From JBFXAF01 sp050184585 (GTDB taxonomy: Bacteria > Pseudomonadota > Alphaproteobacteria > Rhizobiales > Rhizobiaceae), in contig JBFXAF010000007.1 of assembly GCA_050184585.1 (NCBI GenBank), positions 124,001-188,000 on the forward strand: DNA of 64,000 nt. Reading direction: 5' to 3'. Shown here piece after piece: positions 22,926 through 32,106 of the stretch (position 1 is its first letter; every line of letters starts with the position of its first letter). Below the pieces are notes generated by a model. It had not been told where the DNA came from and did not search any database. It saw only the letters and a list, made by a program, of their open reading frames with translations. Position numbers and translations under genes: made by a program.

Positions 22926-23849
22926 ATGTTCCGCGTGTTCAGGAGTGCCAGGCGACCGTGGCAGGGCAGGCTGCTCGAAAGCAGCCCGTGGCTATGGGAC
23001 GTACCTGATTTCGAAACGGTTCTCGCGACGGCCGCGAATGCTCAGCATGCCAGCGACGTGCTCGTCGGCGCGCGTCGCACTGCATCGATCGAGCGGGCAA
23101 GGGCTGGAGCCGATCACTGGAACCGGTGGGCGATCGACATGGCGCTGCTCGGTCGAGACATTGCGGACGACATGGCCGCCACGGCTGCGTGGCGGATTCT
23201 GGCCGCAAGCGATTTCTCGGGCACGACATTCGCCCGCGGGGCGGACTTCGGCGGCTTCCTTTTCCCGGATCGCGTTAGCTTCGCGCAGTGCGTCTTCCAG
23301 TCCGACGCGCATTTCCACGCCATCGACGTAGGCGCCGATGCCGAGTTCGGTGGCGCCGCCTTTGCCAGACGTGTCCATTTCGAGAACGCCGCCTTCCGTG
23401 CGGGGGCGAGCTTCAGCCATGTGCTCTTCGGGGGCAGCGTGCAGTTCCGTTGTGCATCCTTCGGGGGCCACGCCTGCTTCGCGGACACGGAGTTCCAGCG
23501 CGACACCTGGTTCCGGGGGACCCGATTCGAACAATCCGTGACGTTCGCCGATTCGCGCTTTCATGGCGACGCCGGCCTCGGCGAGTGTCGGTTCGGCGGG
23601 TTCGCTGACTTCTCTCGATCGGTATTCGAGGACACCCTCGGGCTGGATGGCTCGGCATTCGACGGCGCCGCGAGTTTTCGTCAAGCCGAGTTCGAGGGCA
23701 AGGTCTGGCTGAACGGCGCGCGTTTTTCGGCCGACGTCGATCTGTCCTCGGCGCGATTCGCGGGCGAGGTCGTCTTCGACGGTCTGAGGCAGCAGGGCCT
23801 GCCGGGTGGCGCCCTCGTCGCGGCAGTGCTTTCCCGGCGGTCCAGATAG
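22926..23849 (+). CDS. pentapeptide-repeat-like (beta-helix) protein
   Basis: 307 residues. From about residue 95 to 295 the sequence repeats a five-residue rhythm with Phe at the central position (ASDFSGTTFARGADFGGFLF, then many AxFxxAxF units), the pattern of Pentapeptide_3 right-handed beta-helices. The N-terminal 90 residues are basic then helical. No signal peptide is evident. The function is unknown; some pentapeptide proteins mimic DNA or act as scaffolds. The start could also be the ATG at 22905, but that base lies in the CtrA-type site, so I prefer 22926. It converges with metW with a one-base gap. Confidence 0.75.
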   Translation: MFRVFRSARRPWQGRLLESSPWLWDVPDFETVLATAANAQHASDVLVGARRTASIERARAGADHWNRWAIDMALLGRDIADDMAATAAWRILAASDFSGTTFARGADFGGFLFPDRVSFAQCVFQSDAHFHAIDVGADAEFGGAAFARRVHFENAAFRAGASFSHVLFGGSVQFRCASFGGHACFADTEFQRDTWFRGTRFEQSVTFADSRFHGDAGLGECRFGGFADFSRSVFEDTLGLDGSAFDGAASFRQAEFEGKVWLNGARFSADVDLSSARFAGEVVFDGLRQQGLPGGALVAAVLSRRSR

Positions 23850-23850
23850 C

Positions 23851-24465
23851 TCAGCGCCTGAGCAGGAACACCGCCTGCTGGCCGAAGAAGTTCCAGAACC
23901 ACCAGGGCATCGAGAAGCCGATCTTCTGACCAGCGGCGTCGAGCGCGACGGCCTTCTCAACCTTCGCGCCCAGCTCATCGCAGAGCGCGACGAAGTCGCG
24001 AATCGTGCAGAAGTGGATGTTCGGCGTATCATACCAGGCATAGGGAAGGTCGCGGGTCACCGGCATGCGACCGCGCAGCATCAGCGACGTCCTTACCCGC
24101 CAATGGCCGAAATTGGGGAAGGAGACGATCGCGCGTTCGCCGATGCGCAACAGCTGGTCGAGCACGATCTTGGGGTTGCGGGTCGCCTGCAAGGTCTGCG
24201 ACAGGATCGCGTAGTCGAAGCCGCGATCCGGATAGAAGACGAGATCGGTATCGGCGTCGCCCTGGATGACCGATAGCCCCCGCGCGACGCATTCGTTGAC
24301 CCCGCGCTGTGAAATCTCGACCCCGCGGCCGTCGACCTGCCTGTCGTTCTCGAGCAGCTTCAGGAGTTCACCGTCGCCCGAGCCTACGTCGAGCACCTTC
24401 GCCCGAGGCCTGATGAAGCCGGCGACCACGGCGAGGTCGATACGGGGATATGCGTTGATCGTCAT
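23851..24465 (-). CDS. metW: methionine biosynthesis protein MetW
   Basis: 204 residues. A methyltransferase-like fold has VLDVGSGDGELLKLL (about 24-38) and the MetW signatures VIQGDADTDL, FDYAILSQTLQATRNP and SFPNFGHWRVR, ending in the typical PWWFWNFFGQQAVF. MetW works with MetX in homoserine acetylation and methionine synthesis in alpha- and betaproteobacteria. Its ATG overlaps the metX TGA (ATGA), indicating translational coupling. Confidence 0.96.
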   Translation of the reverse strand: MTINAYPRIDLAVVAGFIRPRAKVLDVGSGDGELLKLLENDRQVDGRGVEISQRGVNECVARGLSVIQGDADTDLVFYPDRGFDYAILSQTLQATRNPKIVLDQLLRIGERAIVSFPNFGHWRVRTSLMLRGRMPVTRDLPYAWYDTPNIHFCTIRDFVALCDELGAKVEKAVALDAAGQKIGFSMPWWFWNFFGQQAVFLLRR

Positions 24466-25628
24466 TCGAGCCCCCGCGCTCGTGCAGCCGATCCGATGAA
24501 TCCCCGGATCGCGCCGAACAGTTCCGGCTCGTCGAGCAGGAAGGCGTCATGGCCGCGATCGGTCTCGATCTCGACGAACGACACCGACGCGCCTGCGGCG
24601 TTCAGTGCGTGGACGATTTCGCGGCTCTCGACCGTCGGGAAGAGCCAGTCACTGGTGAAGGATACGACGCAGAAGCGCGTCTTGGTGCCCTTGAAGGCTT
24701 CGGCGAGCCGGCCGCCATGGTCTGCGGCAAGGTCGAAGTAGTCCATCGATCGCGTCATGTAGAGGTATGAATTGGCGTCGAAGCGATCGACGAACGTCAT
24801 GCCCTGGTGGCGCAGGTAGGATTCTATCTGGAAGTCCGCGTCGAAGCCGAAGGTCAGGCTGTCGCGGTCCTGCAGGTTGCGGCCGAACTTGCGATGGAGC
24901 GCGGCTTCCGAAAGATAGGTGATGTGCGCGGCCATGCGGGCGACGGCGAGGCCCTTCTCGGGCTTAACGCCTGACTCGAAGTAGCGGCCGCCCCGCCAGT
25001 CGGGGTCGGCCATCACGGCTTGCCTTCCGACTTCGTGGAAGGCGATGTTCTGCGCCGAATGCCTTGCGCTCGCGGCGATGGGCAATGCCGAGAACACGCG
25101 TTCGGGGTAGCTGGAGCACCATTCCAGGACCTGCATGCCGCCCATTGATCCGCCCAGCACGCAAAACAGGCGGTCGATGCCGAAATGGTCGACGAGCATC
25201 ACCTGCGCACGGACCATGTCCCGAATGGTGATGACCGGCAGCTCGAGGCCATACGCCGTGCCGGTCTGCGGATTGATCGAGGCCGGACCGGTCGAGCCGA
25301 GGCAACCGCCGATCACGTTCGAGCAGATGACGAAATAGCGTTCGGTGTCGACGATGAGGCCTGGACCGACAAGCAGATCCCACCAGCCCGGCTTGCCGGT
25401 CACGGGGTTGGTGTTGGCCACATGCTGATCACCTGTCAGCGCGTGACAGACCAGAATGGCGTTCGAGCGCGCGTCGTTCAATTCACCATAGGTCTGGTAG
25501 GCGATCTGAAATGGCGACAGCACGCTCCCGGCTTCGAGACGCAGCGGCTTGTCCGTGCCGAAACGCAGGACGGGGCTCGAAGGCTCGTTCGCCTCGTTGA
25601 CGGTCTTCTTCTGGCGCGTGACGGCCAT
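24462..25628 (-). CDS. metX: homoserine O-acetyltransferase
   Basis: 388 residues, standard for MetX. The alpha/beta-hydrolase fold has nucleophile Ser in LGGSMGGMQVLEW, Asp in SFTSDWLFP and His in TDRGHDAFLLDE. It acetylates homoserine with acetyl-CoA, the first committed step to methionine. The start at 25628 has AGGAAAAG upstream; the frame stays open to 25760, but that part overlaps the SAM-II aptamer and a terminator-like hairpin and is not coding. The operon is metX-metW, controlled by SAM through the upstream riboswitch. Confidence 0.96.
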   Translation of the reverse strand: MAVTRQKKTVNEANEPSSPVLRFGTDKPLRLEAGSVLSPFQIAYQTYGELNDARSNAILVCHALTGDQHVANTNPVTGKPGWWDLLVGPGLIVDTERYFVICSNVIGGCLGSTGPASINPQTGTAYGLELPVITIRDMVRAQVMLVDHFGIDRLFCVLGGSMGGMQVLEWCSSYPERVFSALPIAASARHSAQNIAFHEVGRQAVMADPDWRGGRYFESGVKPEKGLAVARMAAHITYLSEAALHRKFGRNLQDRDSLTFGFDADFQIESYLRHQGMTFVDRFDANSYLYMTRSMDYFDLAADHGGRLAEAFKGTKTRFCVVSFTSDWLFPTVESREIVHALNAAGASVSFVEIETDRGHDAFLLDEPELFGAIRGFIGSAARARGLE

Positions 25629-25657
25629 GCGACTTTTCCTGCCTGGCCTGCTTCGCG

Positions 25658-25693
25658 AAAAAGAAAACCGGCCCTTGCTTCCGCAAAGCCGGT
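25658..25693 (-). terminator. terminator-like hairpin between the SAM-II aptamer and metX
   Basis: On the minus strand ACCGGC, an inner TTGC/GCAA stem with a GGAA loop, GCCGGT, then TTTTCTTTTT. It lies 12 nt after the aptamer and about 30 nt before the metX start, so it can act as an attenuator. This suggests control of transcription. Confidence 0.75.
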
Positions 25694-25705
25694 CAGGTTC
25701 CGCAA

Positions 25706-25764
25706 ACGGCCCTTTAGCGAGTTGTTTAACGTGGCTGCAAGCCGACCGGCAAATCACCACGGAT
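25706..25764 (-). promoter_or_regulatory. SAM-II riboswitch upstream of metX
   Basis: The minus strand carries the SAM-II core in order: CCGTGGTGATTTG, GCCGG, GCTTGCAGCCACG, TTAAACAA, then GCTAAAGGGC. CGTGG and CCACG pair as P1, and the 3' segment forms the pseudoknot. SAM-II aptamers control methionine genes in alphaproteobacteria, turning them off when SAM is abundant. The aptamer ends about 78 nt before the metX ATG, so it does not itself cover the ribosome site. Confidence 0.92.
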
Positions 25765-25849
25765 CGTTTTGCTCTTACGGCGGGCGGCCCTTTGCGTCAA
25801 TCGGAAAGACTTGGTAGAGGCTCCACGCCCGCCAACCGGAACCTTCCCG

Positions 25850-26950
25850 ATGACCCAGCCGATGCGCCCGAAGCCGAAGCCCGGCGTCATGGACATCGCG
25901 CCATATGTGCCGGGCAAGAGCGCGGCGCCGGGTGTCGCCAAGGTGCACAAGCTGTCGTCCAACGAGAATCCGCTCGGAGCCTCGCCCGCCGCGCAGGAAG
26001 CGGTGCGCAAGGCCGCGGCCGCCCTGGAGTTCTATCCCGACGGCTCGGCGACGAAGCTGCGCGAGGCGATCGGCGAGGCGCACGGGCTGAACCCCGCCAA
26101 CATCGTCTGTTCCAACGGCTCGGACGAGATCCTCGGGCTTCTCGCCCAGACCTATCTGGAAGCGGGCGACGAGGCCGTCATCACCGAGCACGGGTTCCTG
26201 GTCTACAAGATCTACATCCAGGCCGCCGGCGCGACGGCCAGGGTCGCGAAGGAAGCAGACGAGCGCGCCGACATCGACGCGATCCTCGCGGTCGTCGGCC
26301 CGAAGACGAAGATCGTCTTCCTCGCCAATCCCAACAATCCGACAGGCACCTACGTGCCGTTCGAGGCGGTGCGACGGCTGCACGCCGCCCTGCCGCCGCA
26401 CGTCCTGCTCGTGCTCGACGCGGCCTATGCCGAGTATGTGCGTCGAAACGACTACGAGGCGGGGATCGAACTGGTCTCGTCGCAGCAGAACGTCGTCATG
26501 ACCCGGACCTTCTCGAAGATCCACGGCCTGGCGGGCTTGCGGCTCGGATGGATGTATGCGCCGGTGCATGTCGCCGAGGCGATCAACCGCATGCGCGGGC
26601 CGTTCAACGTCAATGCCGTCGCGATCGAAGCCGGCGTCGCCGCCATACGTGACCGCCGCCATGTCGAAGGTGCGGTCGCTCACAACGAGCGCTGGCTGGC
26701 TGAACTCGCCGAGGGCATCGGCAAGCTTGCCCTACGGGTCACGCCGAGCGTCGGCAACTTCCTCCTGATCCACTTTCCCGACGATGTCGAGCATTCGGCG
26801 GAGAAGGCGGACGCGTTCCTGACGTCCCGCGGCTTCATCCTGCGGCGTGTCACGGCCTACGGCTTTCCCAACGCCCTGCGCCTCACCGTTGGGACGGAAG
26901 AAGCCAACCGGGGGCTGCTCGCCGCGCTCGCCGAATTCATGAAGAGCTGA
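25850..26950 (+). CDS. hisC: histidinol-phosphate aminotransferase
   Basis: 366 residues. A fold-type I PLP aminotransferase with KLSSNENPLGASP (N-terminal substrate loop), NPNNPTGTYV, DAAYAEYV and the PLP lysine in TFSKIHGLAGLRLGW. It interconverts imidazole-acetol-phosphate and histidinol-phosphate; rhizobial copies next to tyrA also serve tyrosine and phenylalanine transamination. The ATG at 25850 fits the family start; in-frame codons upstream are not coding. It diverges from metX and forms an operon with the dehydrogenase 4 bp downstream. Confidence 0.95.
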   Translation: MTQPMRPKPKPGVMDIAPYVPGKSAAPGVAKVHKLSSNENPLGASPAAQEAVRKAAAALEFYPDGSATKLREAIGEAHGLNPANIVCSNGSDEILGLLAQTYLEAGDEAVITEHGFLVYKIYIQAAGATARVAKEADERADIDAILAVVGPKTKIVFLANPNNPTGTYVPFEAVRRLHAALPPHVLLVLDAAYAEYVRRNDYEAGIELVSSQQNVVMTRTFSKIHGLAGLRLGWMYAPVHVAEAINRMRGPFNVNAVAIEAGVAAIRDRRHVEGAVAHNERWLAELAEGIGKLALRVTPSVGNFLLIHFPDDVEHSAEKADAFLTSRGFILRRVTAYGFPNALRLTVGTEEANRGLLAALAEFMKS

Positions 26951-26954
26951 GCCG

Positions 26955-27911
26955 ATGCCCATGTTCGAGCGTATCGCCCTGGTGGGCGTCGGCCTGATCG
27001 GCTCGTCGCTGGCGCGTGCCGTGCGCCGAGAGGGGTTGGCCGCGCATGTCGCCATCTCGACACGCAGTGCGCCGACGCTCAAGCGCGCCGGCGAACTCGG
27101 GCTCGGGGACAGCTACCATGTGGACGCGGCCGAAGCGGTTGGCGACGCCGACCTCGTGATCGTCTCGGTGCCCGTCGGCGCCTCGGGCGCGGTTGCCGAG
27201 CAGATCGCACCGGCGCTTGCCGATGGCGCCATCGTGACCGACGTCGGTTCGACCAAGGCGTCGGTCGTTGCGCAGATGGCGCCGCATATGCCTTCCCGTG
27301 TTCATTTCATTCCCGGTCATCCGATCGCAGGGACGGAGCATTCTGGACCGGATGCCGGGTTCGCCACGCTGTTTGAAGGCCGCTGGTGCATTCTCACGCC
27401 TCCCCCTGGCGCGAATCCGGAGGCTGTGGCCAGGCTCACGACGTTCTGGGAGCGCTGTGGCTCCAGGGTCGACACGATGGATCCCAACCACCATGACATG
27501 GTGCTCGCGATCGTCTCGCACCTGCCCCACATCATCGCCTACAACATCGTCGGCACCGCCGACGACCTGGAAGCAGTGACCAAGTCCGAGGTCATCAAAT
27601 ACTCGGCTTCGGGTTTTCGCGATTTTACACGCCTTGCCGCTTCCGACCCGACGATGTGGAGAGACGTGTGTCTGCACAATCGTGAGGCCATACTCGAGAT
27701 GCTGGCGCGCTTCTCGGAGGACCTGTCTTCGCTCCAGCGTGCGATCCGCTGGGGTGACGGCGAAAAGCTGTTCGACCTGTTCACGCGGACCCGGGAGATC
27801 CGCCGATCGATCATCGATGCCGGGCAGGAGATCGACGTGCCCGATTTCGGCCGGCAGGCGGTTGCGCATCCCGAGATGCTGGCGCCGCAGCCGGCGCCGA
27901 AATCAACGTAG
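26955..27911 (+). CDS. tyrA: prephenate/arogenate dehydrogenase family protein
   Basis: 318 residues. The NAD(P)-binding Rossmann motif is at the N-terminus (ALVGVGLIGSSLARAV), and the prephenate-binding signatures are HPIAGTEHSGP, HDMVLAIVSHLPHIIAY and SGFRDFTRLAASDP. It catalyses the oxidative decarboxylation step to tyrosine. It has no chorismate-mutase or ACT domain, so it is the monofunctional type (called tyrC in some genomes). It is cotranscribed with hisC. Its end overlaps the convergent DUF2125 gene by 9 bp. Confidence 0.94.
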   Translation: MPMFERIALVGVGLIGSSLARAVRREGLAAHVAISTRSAPTLKRAGELGLGDSYHVDAAEAVGDADLVIVSVPVGASGAVAEQIAPALADGAIVTDVGSTKASVVAQMAPHMPSRVHFIPGHPIAGTEHSGPDAGFATLFEGRWCILTPPPGANPEAVARLTTFWERCGSRVDTMDPNHHDMVLAIVSHLPHIIAYNIVGTADDLEAVTKSEVIKYSASGFRDFTRLAASDPTMWRDVCLHNREAILEMLARFSEDLSSLQRAIRWGDGEKLFDLFTRTREIRRSIIDAGQEIDVPDFGRQAVAHPEMLAPQPAPKST

Positions 27912-28859
27912 CGGCGGCAATTCTCCGAGCGGAAGGATGCCGAGGCTGACGCGGCCTCCCTCGATGAGCAGCGGCACCTCGGCCTCCACGCCGAAAGCCT
28001 GCAGCCCGATGAGGCTTTGCCTGATCTCCTCGCGTGCGTCCGGGAACAGGTTCTCCAGCACATCCGAAATCGCCTCGGGGTCGCGAACCTTGAGCATCAG
28101 TTCCGCGTCGACCAGGCCGTCGCTGGCGATGTAAAATGGCCCGGAGAATGCGACGGACGCATTGGCGCCCGTCGACAGGGATAGGGTCCTGAGCGTTCCT
28201 CCCACGCCGCGCAGCGAACTGCCGGCCTGACGCACGAGCCGCACGCCGCCCTCGATGATGGCGTCGAACGCGCCGTCGAGCGGGGGCAGCGTGCCGCCGC
28301 GCAAGACCTCATCGCCGAAGGTTGCGCCGTGGAAGCTCACCGCGATCTCGAGATCCTGTTCGGCCCGGCGCAGATGCGCCTGCGCTTCGGCGGCGGAAAA
28401 CGAGCCCATGCCGTTGGCCAGCAGCGCTTCGATGCCCCTCGTCTCGACCGACACCCGCTCGGGGAAATCGAAGCTCGCCCGGACGCTGGCGCGAAGGACG
28501 TCCCAGTCGGCGCTGATCGAGCCCATTCCCTGCAGCGAAAGCGATGCTGGGCTGTCCACCTCGGCAACGATGTGGAACGGATCGTAGATCTGCGCCGCCG
28601 AGCGCAGCCGGTTGGCGGAAAGCTCCAAGCCTTCGCCTGGATCGACGATGCGCACCCCGTCACACCAGAGGCCGATTCGGAATGGGTAGCCGCGGACGTC
28701 GAGATTGACGCATTCGGCGGACCGGCCCTCGCCGGAGAACCCTGCGATCTCGGCGCGCGCGCGCGTCTCGATCTCGCCGGCGAGATAGAACCAGCCGGCC
28801 GTGTAGCCGCCGAACAGGACCACGATGAAGGCAGCCAGCCAAGCGAAGCGCCGGCTCAT
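27903..28859 (-). CDS. DUF2125 family membrane-anchored protein
   Basis: 318 residues. One N-terminal helix (about 6-28) is followed by a large beta-rich extracytoplasmic part with CVNLDVRGYPFRIGLWCDG, the typical DUF2125 region, and long repeats of amphipathic strands. The family is alphaproteobacterial with no proven function; its AsmA/YdgA-like look suggests an envelope or lipid-related role (inference). It lies beside hisC-tyrA and ChaC as in other rhizobia. Confidence 0.88.
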   Translation of the reverse strand: MSRRFAWLAAFIVVLFGGYTAGWFYLAGEIETRARAEIAGFSGEGRSAECVNLDVRGYPFRIGLWCDGVRIVDPGEGLELSANRLRSAAQIYDPFHIVAEVDSPASLSLQGMGSISADWDVLRASVRASFDFPERVSVETRGIEALLANGMGSFSAAEAQAHLRRAEQDLEIAVSFHGATFGDEVLRGGTLPPLDGAFDAIIEGGVRLVRQAGSSLRGVGGTLRTLSLSTGANASVAFSGPFYIASDGLVDAELMLKVRDPEAISDVLENLFPDAREEIRQSLIGLQAFGVEAEVPLLIEGGRVSLGILPLGELPPLR

Positions 28860-28956
28860 ACCGAAGACCGAACCGAACTTGACGTCATGCAGCGGCGCTC
28901 GCTAACCGAAGCAGCCCGAGAGAACCTCCGGCGCCGTTTGTAACTGGCAAGGCCAT

Positions 28957-29487
28957 ATGGGCGATTTTTGGGTTTTTGGCTATGGCTCACTGATATGGCG
29001 ACCTGGTTTCGCTCATGTCGAGACGCGCCGCGCGCGGCTGCATGGCTTTCGGCGTTCGCTCTGTGTCTATTCCCACGTCCATCGCGGAACCCGCGAACGG
29101 CCGGGGCTGGTGCTCGGCCTCGACCGTGGCGGGTCGTGCATCGGCCTCGCCTTCCGCGTACCCGACGAACTGCGAGGCGAGGTGCTCGCCTATCTGCGCG
29201 CCCGCGAACTCGTCACCAGCGTCTACCTGGAGCGACTGTTGCCGGTCCGTCTCGACGATGGCCGGCGGGTCGCCGCCGTGTCCTACATCGTCGACCGCGG
29301 ACACCACCAGTATGCCGGCGCGCAAACGCCGACGGCGGCGGCGGCGCTCGTTGTTGGCGCGGTCGGGCAGTCTGGCCGCAATGAGGAATATCTCGCCAAC
29401 ACGTTGACCCATCTGTCGGCGCTCCACATCAGGGATCGCTGGCTCGAGGAGGTCGGAGGTCTGGTCGACGCTCAGCTGGCGCGCTGA
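28957..29487 (+). CDS. gamma-glutamylcyclotransferase (ChaC family)
   Basis: 176 residues. It begins with the ChaC substrate loop FGYGSLIWRPGF and has the catalytic Glu region in the later half (YLERLLPV, GRNEEYLANTLTHL). It degrades glutathione to 5-oxoproline and Cys-Gly in the cytoplasm. Its 3' end overlaps the convergent plsC gene by 16 bp. Confidence 0.92.
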   Translation: MGDFWVFGYGSLIWRPGFAHVETRRARLHGFRRSLCVYSHVHRGTRERPGLVLGLDRGGSCIGLAFRVPDELRGEVLAYLRARELVTSVYLERLLPVRLDDGRRVAAVSYIVDRGHHQYAGAQTPTAAAALVVGAVGQSGRNEEYLANTLTHLSALHIRDRWLEEVGGLVDAQLAR

Positions 29488-30266
29488 ACGCCGAGTTCCG
29501 CCAGCCTCCTGCGCGCAGTCGGCGGCATGGGCGGCGCGTCGGGACCGATTGCGGCCTCGACGAGGAGCGCGTCGCAAGCGGCCTCGGTTTCGCCGATGAG
29601 GCGCTGCATGAATTCTTCCTTGCCGAGACCCGGTGGGATGGGCGGCAGGAAACGCGCCTTGATGGCGCCCGGGTAGCGGAGGAACTTGCGGCGAGGCCAC
29701 CAGAGCCCGGCCACATGTGCGACGGGAACGACCGGCAGGCCGAGTTGCTCGTAGAGTTCGACGATGCCGTATTTGTAGGCCGGCACGTCTCCAGGCGCGC
29801 GCCGCGTCCCTTCGGGGTAGATGATGAGCTGCCGCGGGTTGCGGGCAAGTTCGGAACGCGTGGCGGCGACCACGGCCTTCAGGGCCTTGGAGCGACTGCC
29901 GCGATCGACCGGGATCATCCGCATCTTCATGATGTACCAGCCGAAGAAGGGAATCCACGTCAGCTCGCGCTTGAGGATGTAGAGCGGATCGTCGAGGTGC
30001 GGGAAGAAGGAGATCGCATCCCAGAACGACTGGTGCTTCGGCGCGAGGATGAAAGAGCCCCCGGGCAGGTTCTCATGCCCGGTGATTTCCGACCTGGCAC
30101 CGGCGATCACACGATGCAGCCAGAGGCATGTCCGGGCCCAGAACTTGGGCACGAACCAGGCCGTCTTGCGTGGCGCCAGGAAGTACCACGGCGTCCAGAA
30201 GATCATCTGGACGATCAGGTTGACATAGAAGGCCGCGTTGAATGTCGTCGAGCGCAGGTAGAGCAT
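29472..30266 (-). CDS. plsC: 1-acyl-sn-glycerol-3-phosphate acyltransferase
   Basis: 264 residues. An N-terminal membrane segment (about 12-32) precedes the acyltransferase motifs: HQSFWDAI (catalytic HX4D), VDRGSRSKAL, and YPEGTRRAPG (substrate phosphate binding), then PVVPVAHVAGL. It makes phosphatidic acid from lysophosphatidic acid at the inner membrane. It follows the YdcF gene on the same strand after 59 bp. Confidence 0.93.
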   Translation of the reverse strand: MLYLRSTTFNAAFYVNLIVQMIFWTPWYFLAPRKTAWFVPKFWARTCLWLHRVIAGARSEITGHENLPGGSFILAPKHQSFWDAISFFPHLDDPLYILKRELTWIPFFGWYIMKMRMIPVDRGSRSKALKAVVAATRSELARNPRQLIIYPEGTRRAPGDVPAYKYGIVELYEQLGLPVVPVAHVAGLWWPRRKFLRYPGAIKARFLPPIPPGLGKEEFMQRLIGETEAACDALLVEAAIGPDAPPMPPTARRRLAELGVQRAS

Positions 30267-30325
30267 TGTCGGGTCCGGCGGATCGCCCGTCGGTTACACC
30301 ATGCGCCGCAAAAAGTGAAAGGGCG

Positions 30326-31024
30326 TCAGTTCAGGCTGACGGAGGCATTCATCACTGCACCCTCCGACGAGGGCGCGGGCAGCGCTCCGCGGGCGATCGC
30401 GGCGAGATACTTCGCGTATTCCGTGAAGATCACCCGCACGGCGTCCGGGTTGGTCGCCCAGCCGCCGTTTCCGAGCGGCGTATTGACGACCGGGTAGGGG
30501 TCGAACTCGGTGTCGCCGTTGAGCCGCGTCATCTCAAGCATGCTGCGCGGCATATGGTAGTTGTTGGTGACGAGGATCACGCGTCCGTAGGCATGCGAGG
30601 CGACCCATTTCGCACTCTCCTCGGCGTTGCCGATCGTGTCGAGAGCGGCGTGGTCGATATCGACGCAGCACGCGAAAAGGTCTGCCTCGGCTCCCGTGGC
30701 GATCCGCAAGTCCTCGAGATCGGCCACCGGGTTGACCCCGCTGATCAGCAGGCGCTCGCCCTTGCCGGCCCGGAGAAGGTCGACCGCCGCGTCGATCCGC
30801 GCCTGCCCGCCGGTCAGGACGATGATGGCGTCGGCACGGGTGGGGTCGGGGGGTGTCGCCAGACTGCTGACATATGTAGCAAAGAGGGCGAAACCGGTCA
30901 CGAAGCCGATCACGGCGACAAACGCGGCCAGCATCGACATGCGCGCATAGGCCAGCACGCGCGGCGCGATCACATGCCGCCGCGCCGATCCACCGGCCGC
31001 TTCGGTCCAATCCTGTCCCTTCAT
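30326..31024 (-). CDS. YdcF family (DUF218) protein
   Basis: 232 residues. One N-terminal transmembrane helix (about 30-52) and a DUF218 domain with DAIIVLTGGQARIDAAVDLL, GERLLISGV, and VTNNYHMPRSMLEMTR. YdcF/SanA/ElyC relatives act in cell envelope homeostasis; ElyC affects the undecaprenyl-phosphate pool. The exact role is unknown. It lies downstream of ftsEX on the same strand, 98 bp after ftsX. Confidence 0.9.
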   Translation of the reverse strand: MKGQDWTEAAGGSARRHVIAPRVLAYARMSMLAAFVAVIGFVTGFALFATYVSSLATPPDPTRADAIIVLTGGQARIDAAVDLLRAGKGERLLISGVNPVADLEDLRIATGAEADLFACCVDIDHAALDTIGNAEESAKWVASHAYGRVILVTNNYHMPRSMLEMTRLNGDTEFDPYPVVNTPLGNGGWATNPDAVRVIFTEYAKYLAAIARGALPAPSSEGAVMNASVSLN

Positions 31025-31122
31025 GCGTTCAAGCTACCCGGCAATCTGGGCTTCCCCAAAGCGGTTGGCGCTTTTTGCGTACAAAATGCGTTGCAGCCCG
31101 TCGTTTTTCGTGAGCGGCGGCT

Positions 31123-32106
31123 TCAACTTTCGGGCCGCCGCGTTTCGATGTCGGACAGATAGGTGACAACGGTAAAGTGCGATGTCGCAGCCGTCAGGGC
31201 GGCGACGACCAGCACGATCAGGCCGACGCCCGCGTATCCGGCAACGCCGATCGAGAAGGCGCCGAAAAGCGCGTTCGCCTGGTCCGCCTGTGGCGTCGCC
31301 ATGTTGCTCGCGGACCAGACGGAGAACATGAGAAAGACGAAGACGGCGGCCGCGCCGCCGGAGACGGCGCCCTTCAGTCCGGTTGTCAGAAAGTGGCGCC
31401 GGAACTCTGCCGCGATGAACGATGCCTCAGCGCCGACGAAATGCAGGACCTCGATGATATGCCCGTTGCCAGCCATGGCGCCACGCGTTGCGAAGACGAC
31501 GGAAAGCACCGTCGCCGAGAGCATGAGCCCCAACACGGCGAACCCGATGGTCACGGTCGTCCTCGCCATCGCAACGAGGCGATCGACCCAGGTCCGGTGG
31601 TCGTCGAGGCTCGCGGAAGGAACCTCGGTGGCAAGCATGTTGCGCATTTGCTGGAAATCGGGCGGGTTCGCGCGATCGATCGTGATGACGACAAGTCTCG
31701 GCACCGGAAGCTCGTCCAGGTTGATGCCGGAGCCGAGCCATGGCTCCAGCAGCCGCGCGGTCGCTTCACGATCGACGATTCGCGCTGCCGCGACCCCGGC
31801 GAAACCGGTAACGACGGTGTGGGCGGCTTGCAGCGCCGAATCCATGTCGATGCCGTCGACCGGCTTGATCTGGACGGTCGCCTCACGCGCGATCTGGCTC
31901 TGCCAGACCGAGGCGGTATCGTTCACCAGCGTCACCGCGCCCAGCGTCAGGCACGAGAGGAAGGTCATGATGGCGATCACGAGAACCAGCGCGCGGCCGG
32001 CGACGCTTTCCTGTGGGACGATCGGCGCGAGCCCGCGACGTGGCGGCGGTGGCGCGCCGAGCGCGATGTCCTGGGGCATATCGGATGATGCGGCTCGCTC
32101 AGTCAT
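31123..32106 (-). CDS. ftsX: cell division protein FtsX
   Basis: 327 residues. Four membrane helices (about 38-62, 188-210, 242-265, 290-315) with a periplasmic loop between the first two, the FtsX layout. It pairs with FtsE to activate peptidoglycan hydrolases at the division site. I start it at the ATG at 32106, which overlaps the ftsE stop; a TTG at 32115 is an alternative. Confidence 0.9.
   Translation of the reverse strand: MTERAASSDMPQDIALGAPPPPRRGLAPIVPQESVAGRALVLVIAIMTFLSCLTLGAVTLVNDTASVWQSQIAREATVQIKPVDGIDMDSALQAAHTVVTGFAGVAAARIVDREATARLLEPWLGSGINLDELPVPRLVVITIDRANPPDFQQMRNMLATEVPSASLDDHRTWVDRLVAMARTTVTIGFAVLGLMLSATVLSVVFATRGAMAGNGHIIEVLHFVGAEASFIAAEFRRHFLTTGLKGAVSGGAAAVFVFLMFSVWSASNMATPQADQANALFGAFSIGVAGYAGVGLIVLVVAALTAATSHFTVVTYLSDIETRRPES

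Noticed and set aside
25629..25760. 44-codon N-terminal extension of metX
   Set aside because: It lies in the SAM-II aptamer and terminator hairpin and is not like MetX N-termini.
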